Part shown: positions 8,414-16,774 of the stretch, one piece after another | Numbering within the stretch: position 1 is the stretch's first letter | Layout: each line of letters opens with the position of its first letter | Origin: SB11 sp965222995 | Lineage (GTDB): Bacteria > Bacteroidota > Bacteroidia > UBA8524 | Length of the DNA: 64,000 bases | Direction: 5' to 3' | Assembly (NCBI GenBank): GCA_965222995.1 | Contig: OZ244977.1 | Coordinates: 3,038,001 to 3,102,000, forward strand | Program-made: the position numbers and the translations under genes | The notes under the pieces: model-generated | What the model was told of the DNA's origin: nothing | The model's input: only the letters and a program-made list of their open reading frames with translations | The model's database searches: none

Positions 8414-10126
8414 TTATGATAACTGGTATTCGGCTAAATTCATTAAATATTTATGCATGGCTTTTAGCCTGTCGTCAACCATTTTCTTTTTATTGGCATC
8501 GTTAGGGTCGCTTTTATAATCGTTCCATATATCTGTCCAATAATAATCCTGGGCTTGCCCTGAAAGTAGAATGGATTTGATAAAATCTTTTCGTACTTGA
8601 ATTACATCAATGCCATATAGCATAGTTAGGGTATGGTCAATCAACTTGTTAGGGTCTGCTGCATCTGCACCAAATTGGTCGGCAAAAGCAACGGAATCTA
8701 TTATCATAGTTTGTCCGTTTCGCTTATACCCCACATACACCATTAAATCGGTAAGCTGGTTTCGTTTGGGTAGTGTATCGCTATTTATCCAAAGCTCATA
8801 GTACTGAGGCTCTTGGTAATAAGCAGACCATCCCGCCACATTCGGAGGGTCTAGTAATGCTTGCTGCTGTATACTTCCCACTGCCCATATATAATTCCAC
8901 ATAAGGTATTGATTAGCTAAATCTGATGATGGTATATCCACCTTAAACTGGCGGAATAAACTTATACCTAAATCAGTTGGACTTTTTATCATACAGCCCA
9001 TATTGAGTTCATCAAAAAAGTGTTCGCTTTTAAATAGTGCATCCAATACGGGTTTTATCTCCCAATTATTGCTCATAAACACACTAGCTAACGGCTTAAT
9101 AATATTGTTCTCTATATCTGTATCTATTACGTAGTAAATAAAGAATTTATAGAGCTTACGAACTATATAACGAGCCACCTCAGTATGATTGAAAATCATA
9201 TCAATCAGCTCATCAGTTTCCTTCGCCCCATCGGCACCGGTTTGTCCTTTAATTACTTGGTTGGCGAAGAATGAAGAAAATTGTTTATCGCCAATATCAT
9301 GTCTGGTAGGGTCGAAAAACGAATCGGTATTGGTTCTGCTATCGCGCCAGCCTGTAAGCACTCTTGCAGCAGCTTTCACATCATCTTCCGTATACTTGCT
9401 GTCAAATCCTTTACCTAGTGTAAAAAGTTCTTGTAACTCGCGCGCATAGTTTTCATCAGGTGCCGTTTTTGTATTTACATTACCATTTAAATAACGCAAC
9501 ATGGCGGGGTCTATAGTTATATCTTTAACCAGTTTTTTAAAGTTCCCCAGTGCATCGGCACGAAGCAATGCCAAATGTTTGTAGGCATAATTAGAAAAAC
9601 TGTATACGCTAACCTCGGTGGCAAAATGGTTATGCCAAAACAAGGTCATTTTTTCCAGTATAGTATTATCGGTAAGCATTTCGCTTACCCACCAACTACG
9701 AAGCGACTGCCTGCGTTTGAAATTGAATGTACCGTTGTATGGTGCATTTACCCAAGTTTGCCCTAAGGGCACGTCAGGGTCTGTGCTATTTTGAGTATTA
9801 TAATTGTTTAATGGTGGTGTTGGTGGTGTAGTACTTACATTAAGTAACATATCTACAGCAGCACTCATACCCATAGCCACAACACTATCAAGCAACTGCT
9901 TATCAAACCCGAAACAAGCACGGCGTAATAAATGAGCTGCTTCTTTGGTTGTCCACTGCCCCGTATACTCACTTAATCCACTTGCAGATAACTCTAAATC
10001 GGTAGGTAATGTTTTGTTTTGGTATATCTCTTCAGGACGTTTACCTGCCGGTAATTCTCCTCCGTCAGTGCGCGGTGCGAGGGTAGTTTTTGCTATGCGC
10101 TTGGTTAAAAAATCTCGTCTGTTCAT
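8414..10126 (-). CDS. DUF1800 family protein
   Basis: 570 residues, alpha-helical DUF1800 family, function unknown. Recognisable blocks are AAHLLRRACFGFDKQ (about 63-77), WWVSEML and FWHNHFATE, NYARELQELFTLGKG and a helical C-terminal part. The N-terminus reads MNRRDFLTKRI, a Tat-like double arginine, but no hydrophobic core follows, so export by this route is doubtful. First gene of the DUF1800-DUF1501 pair. Confidence 0.9.
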   Translation of the reverse strand: MNRRDFLTKRIAKTTLAPRTDGGELPAGKRPEEIYQNKTLPTDLELSASGLSEYTGQWTTKEAAHLLRRACFGFDKQLLDSVVAMGMSAAVDMLLNVSTTPPTPPLNNYNTQNSTDPDVPLGQTWVNAPYNGTFNFKRRQSLRSWWVSEMLTDNTILEKMTLFWHNHFATEVSVYSFSNYAYKHLALLRADALGNFKKLVKDITIDPAMLRYLNGNVNTKTAPDENYARELQELFTLGKGFDSKYTEDDVKAAARVLTGWRDSRTNTDSFFDPTRHDIGDKQFSSFFANQVIKGQTGADGAKETDELIDMIFNHTEVARYIVRKLYKFFIYYVIDTDIENNIIKPLASVFMSNNWEIKPVLDALFKSEHFFDELNMGCMIKSPTDLGISLFRQFKVDIPSSDLANQYLMWNYIWAVGSIQQQALLDPPNVAGWSAYYQEPQYYELWINSDTLPKRNQLTDLMVYVGYKRNGQTMIIDSVAFADQFGADAADPNKLIDHTLTMLYGIDVIQVRKDFIKSILLSGQAQDYYWTDIWNDYKSDPNDANKKKMVDDRLKAMHKYLMNLAEYQLS

Positions 10127-10243
10127 ACGCGTATAGGTTTATATGAATCGTACTTTACAGGGTATTTATAGAGAACGATTTTTGTTTTGACTGTAAAAGT
10201 TGGAAAAGGTTTACAAGCAAGTTAGAAAATTTTTGTGATTTTT

Positions 10244-11365
10244 TTATTGTTTCACTACTTCAAGTACCATTCTAAAGCCTAACCAAGCATGTTGTTCACT
10301 TTCTTTTAAAGGAATAATGGCTGCGGGCTGTATATAATATGCCCCATGATAAAATGAACCTCCTTTTACAATTCTGTATTGCGGGTTATGATATATGTTA
10401 TAGGCATTAAGCTCTTCAGCTACTGTATCAGAACCTACCCATGAACGTTTTATAGCCAAATGTGTATATACGCCTTCAATCTCCTTATTCTCCTTATTTT
10501 TTTCAGCTGCTTGTTTTCGCTCTACTTGCAGTTTCCTTTGCAAACGAGGTTCCATTATCCAACCCATACTTAGTGTATCTATTGAAGTAGCCTCTTTAGG
10601 TGTGCTGCTTGTCCACTCAGCTACATTCCCCCAAATACTACAAATCCCTTCCGCTGTTTGTTTAAATGTATTAACAGGTGCTAAATCATAGTAGCCATCT
10701 TCTTTCAACGACTTTAAAAAAACATTATTCTCATCAGTTAATTCACCTACATTGGCATTTTGCAATGCTTTCCAAACATCAAAATAATTATAAGCTTTAT
10801 CTCCGTTCCACTGTATAACATATTCTAATTCATCAGCAGTTGGCAGCCTATATTTTACTTTAATTTTATACCCTTCTTGCCCAAGATATTCATTGGTTTT
10901 TTGAGTTTTCCATTTGCAATAGTTTTCAGCCTGTTTATAGCTCACACCACAAATAGGGTGTGCTCTAAACTCTTGCTGGCTGAAATACTGAGACTTGTTA
11001 TTACCCCATGGGAAGGTAACAATCCTATCAAAGCAATTGGTGTCAGGCAGGTCTGTTTGTGTTGCTATTTGGCGGTAATAGTCCATATAATCGCCCATAG
11101 TCACCTCGTATTTTGCTATAAAGAACCCTTTAGTAAAAAATTTACGTGAGTGTATTAACAATGAAAATTTATCTGAACCATTTAAGTATGTCCCCAACCG
11201 TAAAGAGTCCTGAGGCAAGTACACAAAGTTTTTGCTGATTTCTTTTCTTAATTTTTTTGGAAGTTTTTCTGTAAGCTCATCACCTTTTTTTGGAGTAGAG
11301 CGCCACAAAAAACAGCTACTGCAAAGTGAAACAATACAAAACCAAAACAAAATTTTAGTTTTCAT
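10244..11365 (-). CDS. FGE/SUMF1-fold lipoprotein (GldJ/GldK-like)
   Basis: 373 residues with a hydrophobic leader and Cys18, probably a lipoprotein although the lipobox (LCSSC) is imperfect. The body is a formylglycine-generating-enzyme-like fold: KYEVTMGDYMDYY, CGVSYKQAENYCKWK, YRLPTADELEYV, ICSIWGNVAEWTS and, at the end, KGGSFYHGAYY with LGFRMVLE. In Bacteroidota this fold is used by the gliding/T9SS lipoproteins GldJ and GldK (structural roles) as well as by enzymes. No gld neighbours are present, so I do not assign it to one of these. A single gene, divergent from the Crp/Fnr gene. Confidence 0.75.
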   Translation of the reverse strand: MKTKILFWFCIVSLCSSCFLWRSTPKKGDELTEKLPKKLRKEISKNFVYLPQDSLRLGTYLNGSDKFSLLIHSRKFFTKGFFIAKYEVTMGDYMDYYRQIATQTDLPDTNCFDRIVTFPWGNNKSQYFSQQEFRAHPICGVSYKQAENYCKWKTQKTNEYLGQEGYKIKVKYRLPTADELEYVIQWNGDKAYNYFDVWKALQNANVGELTDENNVFLKSLKEDGYYDLAPVNTFKQTAEGICSIWGNVAEWTSSTPKEATSIDTLSMGWIMEPRLQRKLQVERKQAAEKNKENKEIEGVYTHLAIKRSWVGSDTVAEELNAYNIYHNPQYRIVKGGSFYHGAYYIQPAAIIPLKESEQHAWLGFRMVLEVVKQ

Positions 11366-11399
11366 CCTACAAGCTTAAACGTTTGAAAAACAGCTTTAT

Positions 11400-11407
11400 T
11401 ACCTTTG
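11400..11407 (+). promoter_or_regulatory. TAnnTTTG (-7) element of the Crp/Fnr gene
   Basis: TACCTTTG matches the consensus and lies five bases before the in-frame GTG at 11413, inside the longer TTG-initiated reading frame. It argues for the GTG start and a leaderless or nearly leaderless transcript. Confidence 0.5.
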
Positions 11408-11412
11408 AAACG

Positions 11413-11994
11413 GTGTCCTATACTTATATACTTGAGAATATAAACAAACTTATTTCGCTCACTAATGAGGAGCAGGAAACTTTTACCACTTTCTTAAAAG
11501 AGAAAACTTTAGCTAAAAAAGAGTTTCTATTAAGAGCGGGTGAAGTATGCAAGTATGAAACTTTTGTAGTAAAAGGCTGCTTACGAAACTACTATATAGA
11601 TAATAACGGCAATGAACACACCACTTTATTTGCCATTGAAAGTTGGTGGACGGGAGATTTGTATAGTTTTATTACCCAAAGCCCTTCACGCTATTTTATT
11701 GAGGCTCTTGAAGACACTATTGTATTGCAAATAAGCTACCCTGATATGGAACGCATTTACAATAAGATTCCCAAGTTTGAACGCCTTTTCAGGATACTGC
11801 TTCAAAATGCCTATGTTGCCCAAGAGCAGCGTATAGTACAAAACCTATCAAACAGTGCTGAGCAACGCTACAAGGCTTTTGCACTTAAATACCCCACTTT
11901 AGAACAGCGCATAGCACAAAAGCATATTGCATCGTATTTAGGTATAACCCCTGAGTTTTTAAGTATGCTTCGCAGAAAAGCTGCCGGGAAATAG
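11413..11994 (+). CDS. Crp/Fnr family transcriptional regulator
   Basis: About 193 residues: N-terminal cyclic-nucleotide-binding-like beta roll (KKEFLLRAGEVCKYETFVVKGCLR, TTLFAIESWWTGDLYSF, EALEDTIVLQIS), dimerisation helix (RLFRILLQNAYVAQEQRI) and a C-terminal winged helix (IAQKHIASYLGITPEFLSMLRRK). This matches the Bacteroidota Crp/Fnr subgroup in length and motifs. There is no in-frame ATG at the start. The open frame reaches back to TTG 11383, but a -7 element at 11400-11407 makes GTG 11413 more likely, and this also places ILENINKLISL where relatives begin. Effector unknown. Confidence 0.88.
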   Translation: MSYTYILENINKLISLTNEEQETFTTFLKEKTLAKKEFLLRAGEVCKYETFVVKGCLRNYYIDNNGNEHTTLFAIESWWTGDLYSFITQSPSRYFIEALEDTIVLQISYPDMERIYNKIPKFERLFRILLQNAYVAQEQRIVQNLSNSAEQRYKAFALKYPTLEQRIAQKHIASYLGITPEFLSMLRRKAAGK

Positions 11995-12074
11995 AACAAA
12001 GGCAATTTCTTAAACTACTTTAATTTTTTCTAATACCGTAGTCGGTTGCTTTGCATAAAATTCTTATTAATACA

Positions 12075-12518
12075 ATGAAAGAGAAATTATTTTCTACACG
12101 AAACTCTTGGGAGGGTTTGGTACTAAGGTTTTTTGCAGGCTTGGTTATGTTTCCCCACGGTGCACAAAAGCTTTTTGGCTGGTTTGGAGGATATGGCTTT
12201 AGCGGTACTATGGGGTATTTTACTGATACTATGGGCTTGCCTTGGCTTATTGCATTTTTGGTAATAGTAATTGAATTTTTCGGTTCATTATTATTACTGG
12301 CAGGTTTAGGCACACGCATAGTTTCTGCAACTTTTATAATACTACTTTTAGGTATTGTTTTCACTTCACACCTCCAACACGGTTTTTTTATGAATTGGTC
12401 AGGTGTACAAGCAGGTGAAGGCATAGAGTATTTTTTATTGTACTTAGGTATTTGTATAGCATTACTATCTACAGGTAGCGGAAAATATTCGGCTGATAGA
12501 GCCATTTTTGAAATATAA
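12075..12518 (+). CDS. DoxX family membrane protein
   Basis: 147 residues with four hydrophobic segments. Conserved DoxX blocks are visible: LRFFAGLVMFPHGAQKLFGWFGG, a GTMGYFTDTMGLPW loop, FLVIVIEFFGSLLLLAGLGTR, and FLLYLGICIALLSTGSGKYSADR at the end. DoxX proteins are inner-membrane proteins linked to redox or sulfur metabolism; the specific role here is unknown. ATG 12075 is chosen over the upstream TTG at 12051. An intrinsic terminator follows at 12540-12568. Confidence 0.9.
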   Translation: MKEKLFSTRNSWEGLVLRFFAGLVMFPHGAQKLFGWFGGYGFSGTMGYFTDTMGLPWLIAFLVIVIEFFGSLLLLAGLGTRIVSATFIILLLGIVFTSHLQHGFFMNWSGVQAGEGIEYFLLYLGICIALLSTGSGKYSADRAIFEI

Positions 12519-12539
12519 ACCAGATGATTTTTGAGTTAC

Positions 12540-12568
12540 AGCCCTTGGCTTTTGCTAAGGGCTTTTTT
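12540..12568 (+). terminator. Intrinsic terminator after doxX
   Basis: AGCCCTTGGC (12540-12549), loop TTTT, GCTAAGGGCT (12554-12563) with one G-T pair, then a T run. It lies inside the reading frame that would start at ATG 12524, which rules that start out for the methylase. Confidence 0.85.
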
Positions 12569-12576
12569 ATTTATTG

Positions 12577-12584
12577 TATTTTTG
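12577..12584 (+). promoter_or_regulatory. TAnnTTTG (-7) element of the Dam-type methylase gene
   Basis: TATTTTTG matches the consensus, directly after the doxX terminator and eight bases before the GTG at 12593. Confidence 0.5.
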
Positions 12585-12592
12585 AAGAAATA

Positions 12593-13522
12593 GTGAGTAC
12601 TGAAGTGCAAAAACTCTCAAAACCTTTTTTAAAATGGGCTGGTGGTAAAACCCAGCTTATTAATACTATTAAAACTTTTTTACCTAAAGACTTTAACAGT
12701 AGAGAAATAACTTACGTAGAACCTTTTGTTGGAAGCGGGGCTATAATGTTTTGGTTTTTGAATAACTACCCTAATATTAAGAAAGCTGTTATTAATGACA
12801 TAAATGCTGATTTAATTAATGTATACAAAGTAATAGCATCTCAACCCAAAGAGCTCATTACCTTGCTCCATCAATTCCAAAACGAGTATTATGAGTTAAG
12901 CAATATTGCAGAGAAGAAGAAAGAGTATTACTATAATAAAAGGGATAGATACAATCATAGAAGCGAGAACGATGTTACACAAGCCGCTTTATTTATATTC
13001 CTTAATAGAACTTGTTTCAATGGCTTATATAGGGTAAATAAAAAAAATTTTTTTAATGTACCTGTAGGGAGCTATAAAAAACCCTTAATATGTGATGAAG
13101 AAAACATACTTGCTGTAAATAAAACACTTCAAAAAGTAGAAATACTAAATGATGATTTTGAAAACACCCGTTTATATGCCTCAGAAAATAGCTTCTTTTA
13201 TTTTGACCCACCTTATAAACCAATAAGCAATACTTCTAGTTTTAACTCATATTCAAAAGAAGAGTTTAACGATAATGAACAAATTAGGTTAAGAGATTTT
13301 TGTCGAGGATTAGATGAGGCAGGCGCACAATGGTTACTAAGCAACTCTGATGTAAAAGACAAAGAATCAGGCATCTGCTTTTTTGACACAATATATACAG
13401 ATTATTATATATCAAGGGTTCAAGCTAACAGAAATATAAACGCAAACCCTCTTAAAAGAGGCAAACTAAACGAACTACTTATATCAAATTACTCTCGTGA
13501 GAAAGCTCTTTCTGTTGCTTAA
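12593..13522 (+). CDS. DNA adenine N6-methyltransferase (Dam/D12 class)
   Basis: About 309 residues. It carries the D12-class methylase motifs: FLKWAGGKTQL near the N-terminus, VEPFVGSGA (AdoMet-binding motif I), ALFIFLNRTCFNGLYRVN, and the catalytic DPPY in FFYFDPPYKP. D12-class enzymes include GATC methylases (Dam, DpnM), but specificity cannot be read directly. GTG 12593 (or GTG 12605) is chosen because ATG 12524 lies upstream of a terminator and a promoter. A 175-residue unknown gene follows after 26 bases, possibly a restriction partner. Confidence 0.9.
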   Translation: MSTEVQKLSKPFLKWAGGKTQLINTIKTFLPKDFNSREITYVEPFVGSGAIMFWFLNNYPNIKKAVINDINADLINVYKVIASQPKELITLLHQFQNEYYELSNIAEKKKEYYYNKRDRYNHRSENDVTQAALFIFLNRTCFNGLYRVNKKNFFNVPVGSYKKPLICDEENILAVNKTLQKVEILNDDFENTRLYASENSFFYFDPPYKPISNTSSFNSYSKEEFNDNEQIRLRDFCRGLDEAGAQWLLSNSDVKDKESGICFFDTIYTDYYISRVQANRNINANPLKRGKLNELLISNYSREKALSVA

Positions 13523-13548
13523 CTTTATAGCTAAACAATTTTATACTC

Positions 13549-14076
13549 ATGGCGCATATTCAAGGAAATTTTATTGAAAAGACTCTTAGTAGTGTTGACC
13601 AATTTAGTAATAAGGCTGATATAAGAAGATATATTTTACAGCAATGGATACTTGAAGAGCCTGAAAGAAAGTATAGATATTTTACAGAAACTTTATCTGG
13701 AGGTAATAAGATTTACTTGGAAAGACCTACTAATTTAAATAAAGGATGTGATTTTAGAATTTTAATTGAAGGCTTTCTTCTTTTTAAAAACGGGAATGAT
13801 AAGCCCCCAAAACATGATGATATTCTAAATGATTTGAAAGAGAAAAAACAAAATTACTCAGAGCAGCAATATCAAAAATTAATTGATAGTATAGCTGATA
13901 TTTACGAATGTAAGCCTTTTGAATTTGCATATACTAAACTTTCACACATTCCAGAGTATGGATACAATCATGAATTGGTTTTAAAATTACTTAGATGGTT
14001 TTTCATCGAACAAGATGTAACCTATTGGCTTAAATCAGGAAGAGCAATGCTATACAATGTTATTAGAGGATTGTAA
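13549..14076 (+). CDS. Unknown protein next to the Dam-type methylase
   Basis: 175 residues, no signal peptide or membrane segment, and no family recognised. It is rich in aromatic and charged residues, with a C-terminal half ending HELVLKLLRWFFIEQD and a WLKSGRAMLYN stretch. The 26-base gap after the methylase suggests co-transcription. A type II restriction enzyme is the obvious contextual guess, but I see no convincing PD-(D/E)xK pattern (CDFRILIEGF is the nearest candidate). It could equally be an accessory protein of an orphan methylase. Confidence 0.6.
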   Translation: MAHIQGNFIEKTLSSVDQFSNKADIRRYILQQWILEEPERKYRYFTETLSGGNKIYLERPTNLNKGCDFRILIEGFLLFKNGNDKPPKHDDILNDLKEKKQNYSEQQYQKLIDSIADIYECKPFEFAYTKLSHIPEYGYNHELVLKLLRWFFIEQDVTYWLKSGRAMLYNVIRGL

Positions 14077-14105
14077 TCACTAGACTGCACTATCTAACAA
14101 ATCTG

Positions 14106-14113
14106 TACCTTTG
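14106..14113 (+). promoter_or_regulatory. TAnnTTTG (-7) element of the aldehyde dehydrogenase gene
   Basis: TACCTTTG, seven bases before ATG 14121, implies a transcript with almost no 5' leader. Confidence 0.55.
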
Positions 14114-14120
14114 CATAGCC

Positions 14121-15563
14121 ATGCAAAAGATAGCCAATTATATAAACGGTGAGATGGTCGCTCCACAAAGCGGCTCATATATTGATAATTTTGAACCGGC
14201 AACGGGGCAGGTATATAGCCAATGTCCTGATAGTGGTGAAAGTGATGTACAAGCTGCTGTTGAAGCGGCTGAAACTGCTTTTGAAGGTTGGGCAAATATG
14301 CCTGCCGGTGAACGAAGTAAAATATTACTACGCTTAGCCCATCTTATTGAAAAAAATAATGAAAAGCTGGCTAGAGCTGAAAGCCAAGACCAAGGCAAAC
14401 CTGTTTGGTTGGCACAAAAGGGCGAGATACCCCGTGCACAGCAAAACATCCATTTTTTTGCTACTGCTATTGAACATTATGCCAGTGAATCTCATGCCAT
14501 GGGCAATTTTGCTATTAACTATACCCTACGTAAACCTATTGGTATTGTAGGTTGTATTAGCCCTTGGAATTTGCCTTTGTATCTTTTTACTTGGAAAATA
14601 GCCCCTGCTTTGGCAACAGGTAATTGTGTGGTTGCCAAACCCTCAGAAATTACTCCCATGACGGCTTTTCTTTTTGGTGAACTTTGCAAGGAGGCGGGCT
14701 TACCTAAAGGAGTACTGAATATTGTGCATGGTTTGGGACCAAAGGTGGGAAATGCTATTGTGAGCCACCCGAAAATTACAACCATATCATTTACGGGAGG
14801 TACAGCTACAGGTAAGCATATAGCCGGGGTAGCTGCCCCAATGTTCAAAAAACTTTCATTGGAGCTTGGCGGGAAAAACCCTAATATAATTTTTGATGAT
14901 TGCGATTTTGATAAAGCGGTAAAAACTTCTGTACTATCCTCGTTTCAAAACCAAGGAGAGATATGCTTATGCGGTTCGCGCATATTTATTCAACGTGGGA
15001 TATACGATAAGTTTAAAACAGCTTTTTTAGAAAAAGTAAACCGACTTAAGGTGGGAGACCCATCAGAAGAAGAAACAAAAGTGGGTGCTATAGCATCAAA
15101 AGCTCATTTTGATAAGGTGATGAGCTATATTGATTTAGCCAAAGAAGAAGGAGGTACGGTCTTAACAGGAGGACATAAAGTAGCAGTGGATGGCAGATGT
15201 AAAGACGGTTGGTTTATTGCCCCTACAGTTATTGAGGGTTTAAGTTACGATTGCCGCACTAACCAAGAGGAAATTTTTGGTCCGGTAGTAACCCTTACCC
15301 CTTTTGATACGGAAGAAGAGGTATTGCAATATGCTAATAGTACTAAGTATGGTTTAGCAGCAACTATATGGACTGAAAACCTTACTAAAGCCCATCGCAT
15401 GGCTGCCCAAGTGAAAAGCGGCATTATTTGGATTAACTGCTGGCTGTTGAGAGACTTACGCACTCCATTCGGAGGTATGAAACAAAGCGGTGTAGGACGC
15501 GAGGGTGGCTGGGAAGCTTTACGTTTTTTTACCGAGCCGAAGAATGTGTGTATTAAACTGTAA
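14121..15563 (+). CDS. Aldehyde dehydrogenase (2-aminomuconate/2-hydroxymuconate semialdehyde type)
   Basis: 480 residues, full-length ALDH superfamily enzyme that oxidises an aldehyde to an acid with NAD(P)+. Visible landmarks are SPWNLPLYLFTWKIAPALATGN, KPSEITP (cofactor binding), FTGGTATGK, LELGGKNP with general base Glu248, NQGEIC with catalytic Cys282, and EEIFGPVVTL. The pattern GEICLCGSRIFIQ and the overall sequence resemble ALDH8A1 and bacterial 2-aminomuconic/2-hydroxymuconic semialdehyde dehydrogenases, which would put it in tryptophan/kynurenine or aromatic degradation. No other genes of such a pathway are in the window, so substrate is tentative. Confidence 0.9.
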   Translation: MQKIANYINGEMVAPQSGSYIDNFEPATGQVYSQCPDSGESDVQAAVEAAETAFEGWANMPAGERSKILLRLAHLIEKNNEKLARAESQDQGKPVWLAQKGEIPRAQQNIHFFATAIEHYASESHAMGNFAINYTLRKPIGIVGCISPWNLPLYLFTWKIAPALATGNCVVAKPSEITPMTAFLFGELCKEAGLPKGVLNIVHGLGPKVGNAIVSHPKITTISFTGGTATGKHIAGVAAPMFKKLSLELGGKNPNIIFDDCDFDKAVKTSVLSSFQNQGEICLCGSRIFIQRGIYDKFKTAFLEKVNRLKVGDPSEEETKVGAIASKAHFDKVMSYIDLAKEEGGTVLTGGHKVAVDGRCKDGWFIAPTVIEGLSYDCRTNQEEIFGPVVTLTPFDTEEEVLQYANSTKYGLAATIWTENLTKAHRMAAQVKSGIIWINCWLLRDLRTPFGGMKQSGVGREGGWEALRFFTEPKNVCIKL

Positions 15564-15642
15564 TTATTGGTGTTTTAGTGGTTTATACACCTGTTTTATC
15601 TAAAAGCAATATAAGCTTAAAACAACTTAAAATTTTGAGGCT

Positions 15643-15650
15643 TATCTTTG
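15643..15650 (+). promoter_or_regulatory. TAnnTTTG (-7) element of the nucleotidyltransferase gene
   Basis: TATCTTTG, nine bases before ATG 15660. Confidence 0.55.
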
Positions 15651-15659
15651 CAGTAAATT

Positions 15660-16655
15660 ATGAAAGCTATTATTCCGGTTGCAGGCATTGGAACACGTCT
15701 ACGCCCACATACACACACGCAACCCAAATCTTTAATTCCTGTAGCAGGTAAGCCTATTATAGCTCATATAGTTGACAATTTACAGCAAGCAGGCATTACC
15801 GAGTTTGTTTTCATAATCGGGTATTTGGGAGATAAGATTGAGGATTATATAACTACCAATTACCCCAACAATACCAATCATTTTGTTATTCAAACAACAG
15901 GTAAGGGTATTGCACATGCTATTTGGCTAGCCAAAGACTTGATTGAGAACGACGATGAGCTATTTATTGTGTTGGGAGATACCATTTTCTATACTGACTT
16001 GCAAAAGGTGTTTAAAAGCCCTTATTCGTCGTTAGGGATTAAAAAAGTAGATGACCCGCGTTCTTTTGGTGTAGCACATATTAGTGATAGTGGCTTTATT
16101 GCCAGTGTGGTAGAAAAACCGCTTATACCCAAGTCTAATCAGGCTCTTATTGGTGCATATTATATTAAACATGGCAAAGAGTTTAGAGAAGCCATCGAGT
16201 TTATAATTGATAATGATGTAAGAACCAATAACGAGTTTTACTTAACCGATGCCTTAAACCACATGATTAAGGAAGGCTACAGGTTTACTACTTTTGACGT
16301 TGACAATTGGTTTGACTGTGGAAAGAAGGAAATTTTAATTGAAACGAATGCTACGCTTTTAAGGCGTTTTAATTTGCAACCCAACTATTTGAAAGGACAT
16401 AAGAATACTATTATTATCCCTCCTGTTTATATTGCTGAAGGTTGCCAAATAAGTAACTCTATTATTGGACCCGATGTTTCTATAGGAGATAATACTATTA
16501 TTGATTATTCTATTATTAAAAACTCTATTATCGGACCATACGCCCATTTAGAGTTTGCTATTCTTGAAGATTCTTTAATCGGGAATGATGCTATGCTAAA
16601 AGGCATGGTACAAAGCCTTAATTTGGGCGATAGTACGGAAATCAACTTCCAGTAA
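15660..16655 (+). CDS. Sugar-1-phosphate nucleotidyltransferase with left-handed beta-helix tail
   Basis: 331 residues. The N-terminal nucleotidyltransferase domain (about 1-235) has the signature GIGTRLRPHTHTQPKSLIPVAGKP and a metal-binding GDTIF, then FDCGKKEILIETN. The C-terminal part (about 245-320) has hexapeptide repeats such as NSIIGPDVSIGDNTIID, forming a short left-handed beta-helix. The family makes NDP-sugars from NTP and sugar-1-phosphate (RmlA, GlmU-N and GalU relatives); RmlA-like dTDP-glucose synthesis is the usual annotation for this architecture, but the sugar is not certain. Single gene, convergent with the array at 16775. Confidence 0.85.
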   Translation: MKAIIPVAGIGTRLRPHTHTQPKSLIPVAGKPIIAHIVDNLQQAGITEFVFIIGYLGDKIEDYITTNYPNNTNHFVIQTTGKGIAHAIWLAKDLIENDDELFIVLGDTIFYTDLQKVFKSPYSSLGIKKVDDPRSFGVAHISDSGFIASVVEKPLIPKSNQALIGAYYIKHGKEFREAIEFIIDNDVRTNNEFYLTDALNHMIKEGYRFTTFDVDNWFDCGKKEILIETNATLLRRFNLQPNYLKGHKNTIIIPPVYIAEGCQISNSIIGPDVSIGDNTIIDYSIIKNSIIGPYAHLEFAILEDSLIGNDAMLKGMVQSLNLGDSTEINFQ

Positions 16656-16710
16656 TTATCATTAGTCCACATAGCCTCATACTTCACAGTAATTTTATTA
16701 ATACTAAACA

Positions 16711-16744
16711 AAAAAAGCCCCCCGATTCTCATCAGGGAGCTTTC
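16711..16744 (-). terminator. Imperfect terminator of array gene 6
   Basis: Imperfect hairpin AAAGCCCCCCGAT / ATCAGGGAGCTTT with a bulge and one mismatch. The adjacent A run (16709-16716) reads as a T run on the minus strand, so it fits the end of the gene at 16775-20503. Confidence 0.6.
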
Positions 16745-16774
16745 TATTGTAATTGGTATAAAGGTAGGTATGTA

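Noticed and set aside
12020..12505. 161-residue open frame antisense to doxX
   Set aside because: It mirrors the DoxX gene, has no family motif, and low GC with few stop codons on the opposite strand explains it.
12524..12592. Extra 23 N-terminal codons of the methylase from ATG 12524
   Set aside because: They span the doxX terminator hairpin and the methylase promoter, and family homology starts after them.
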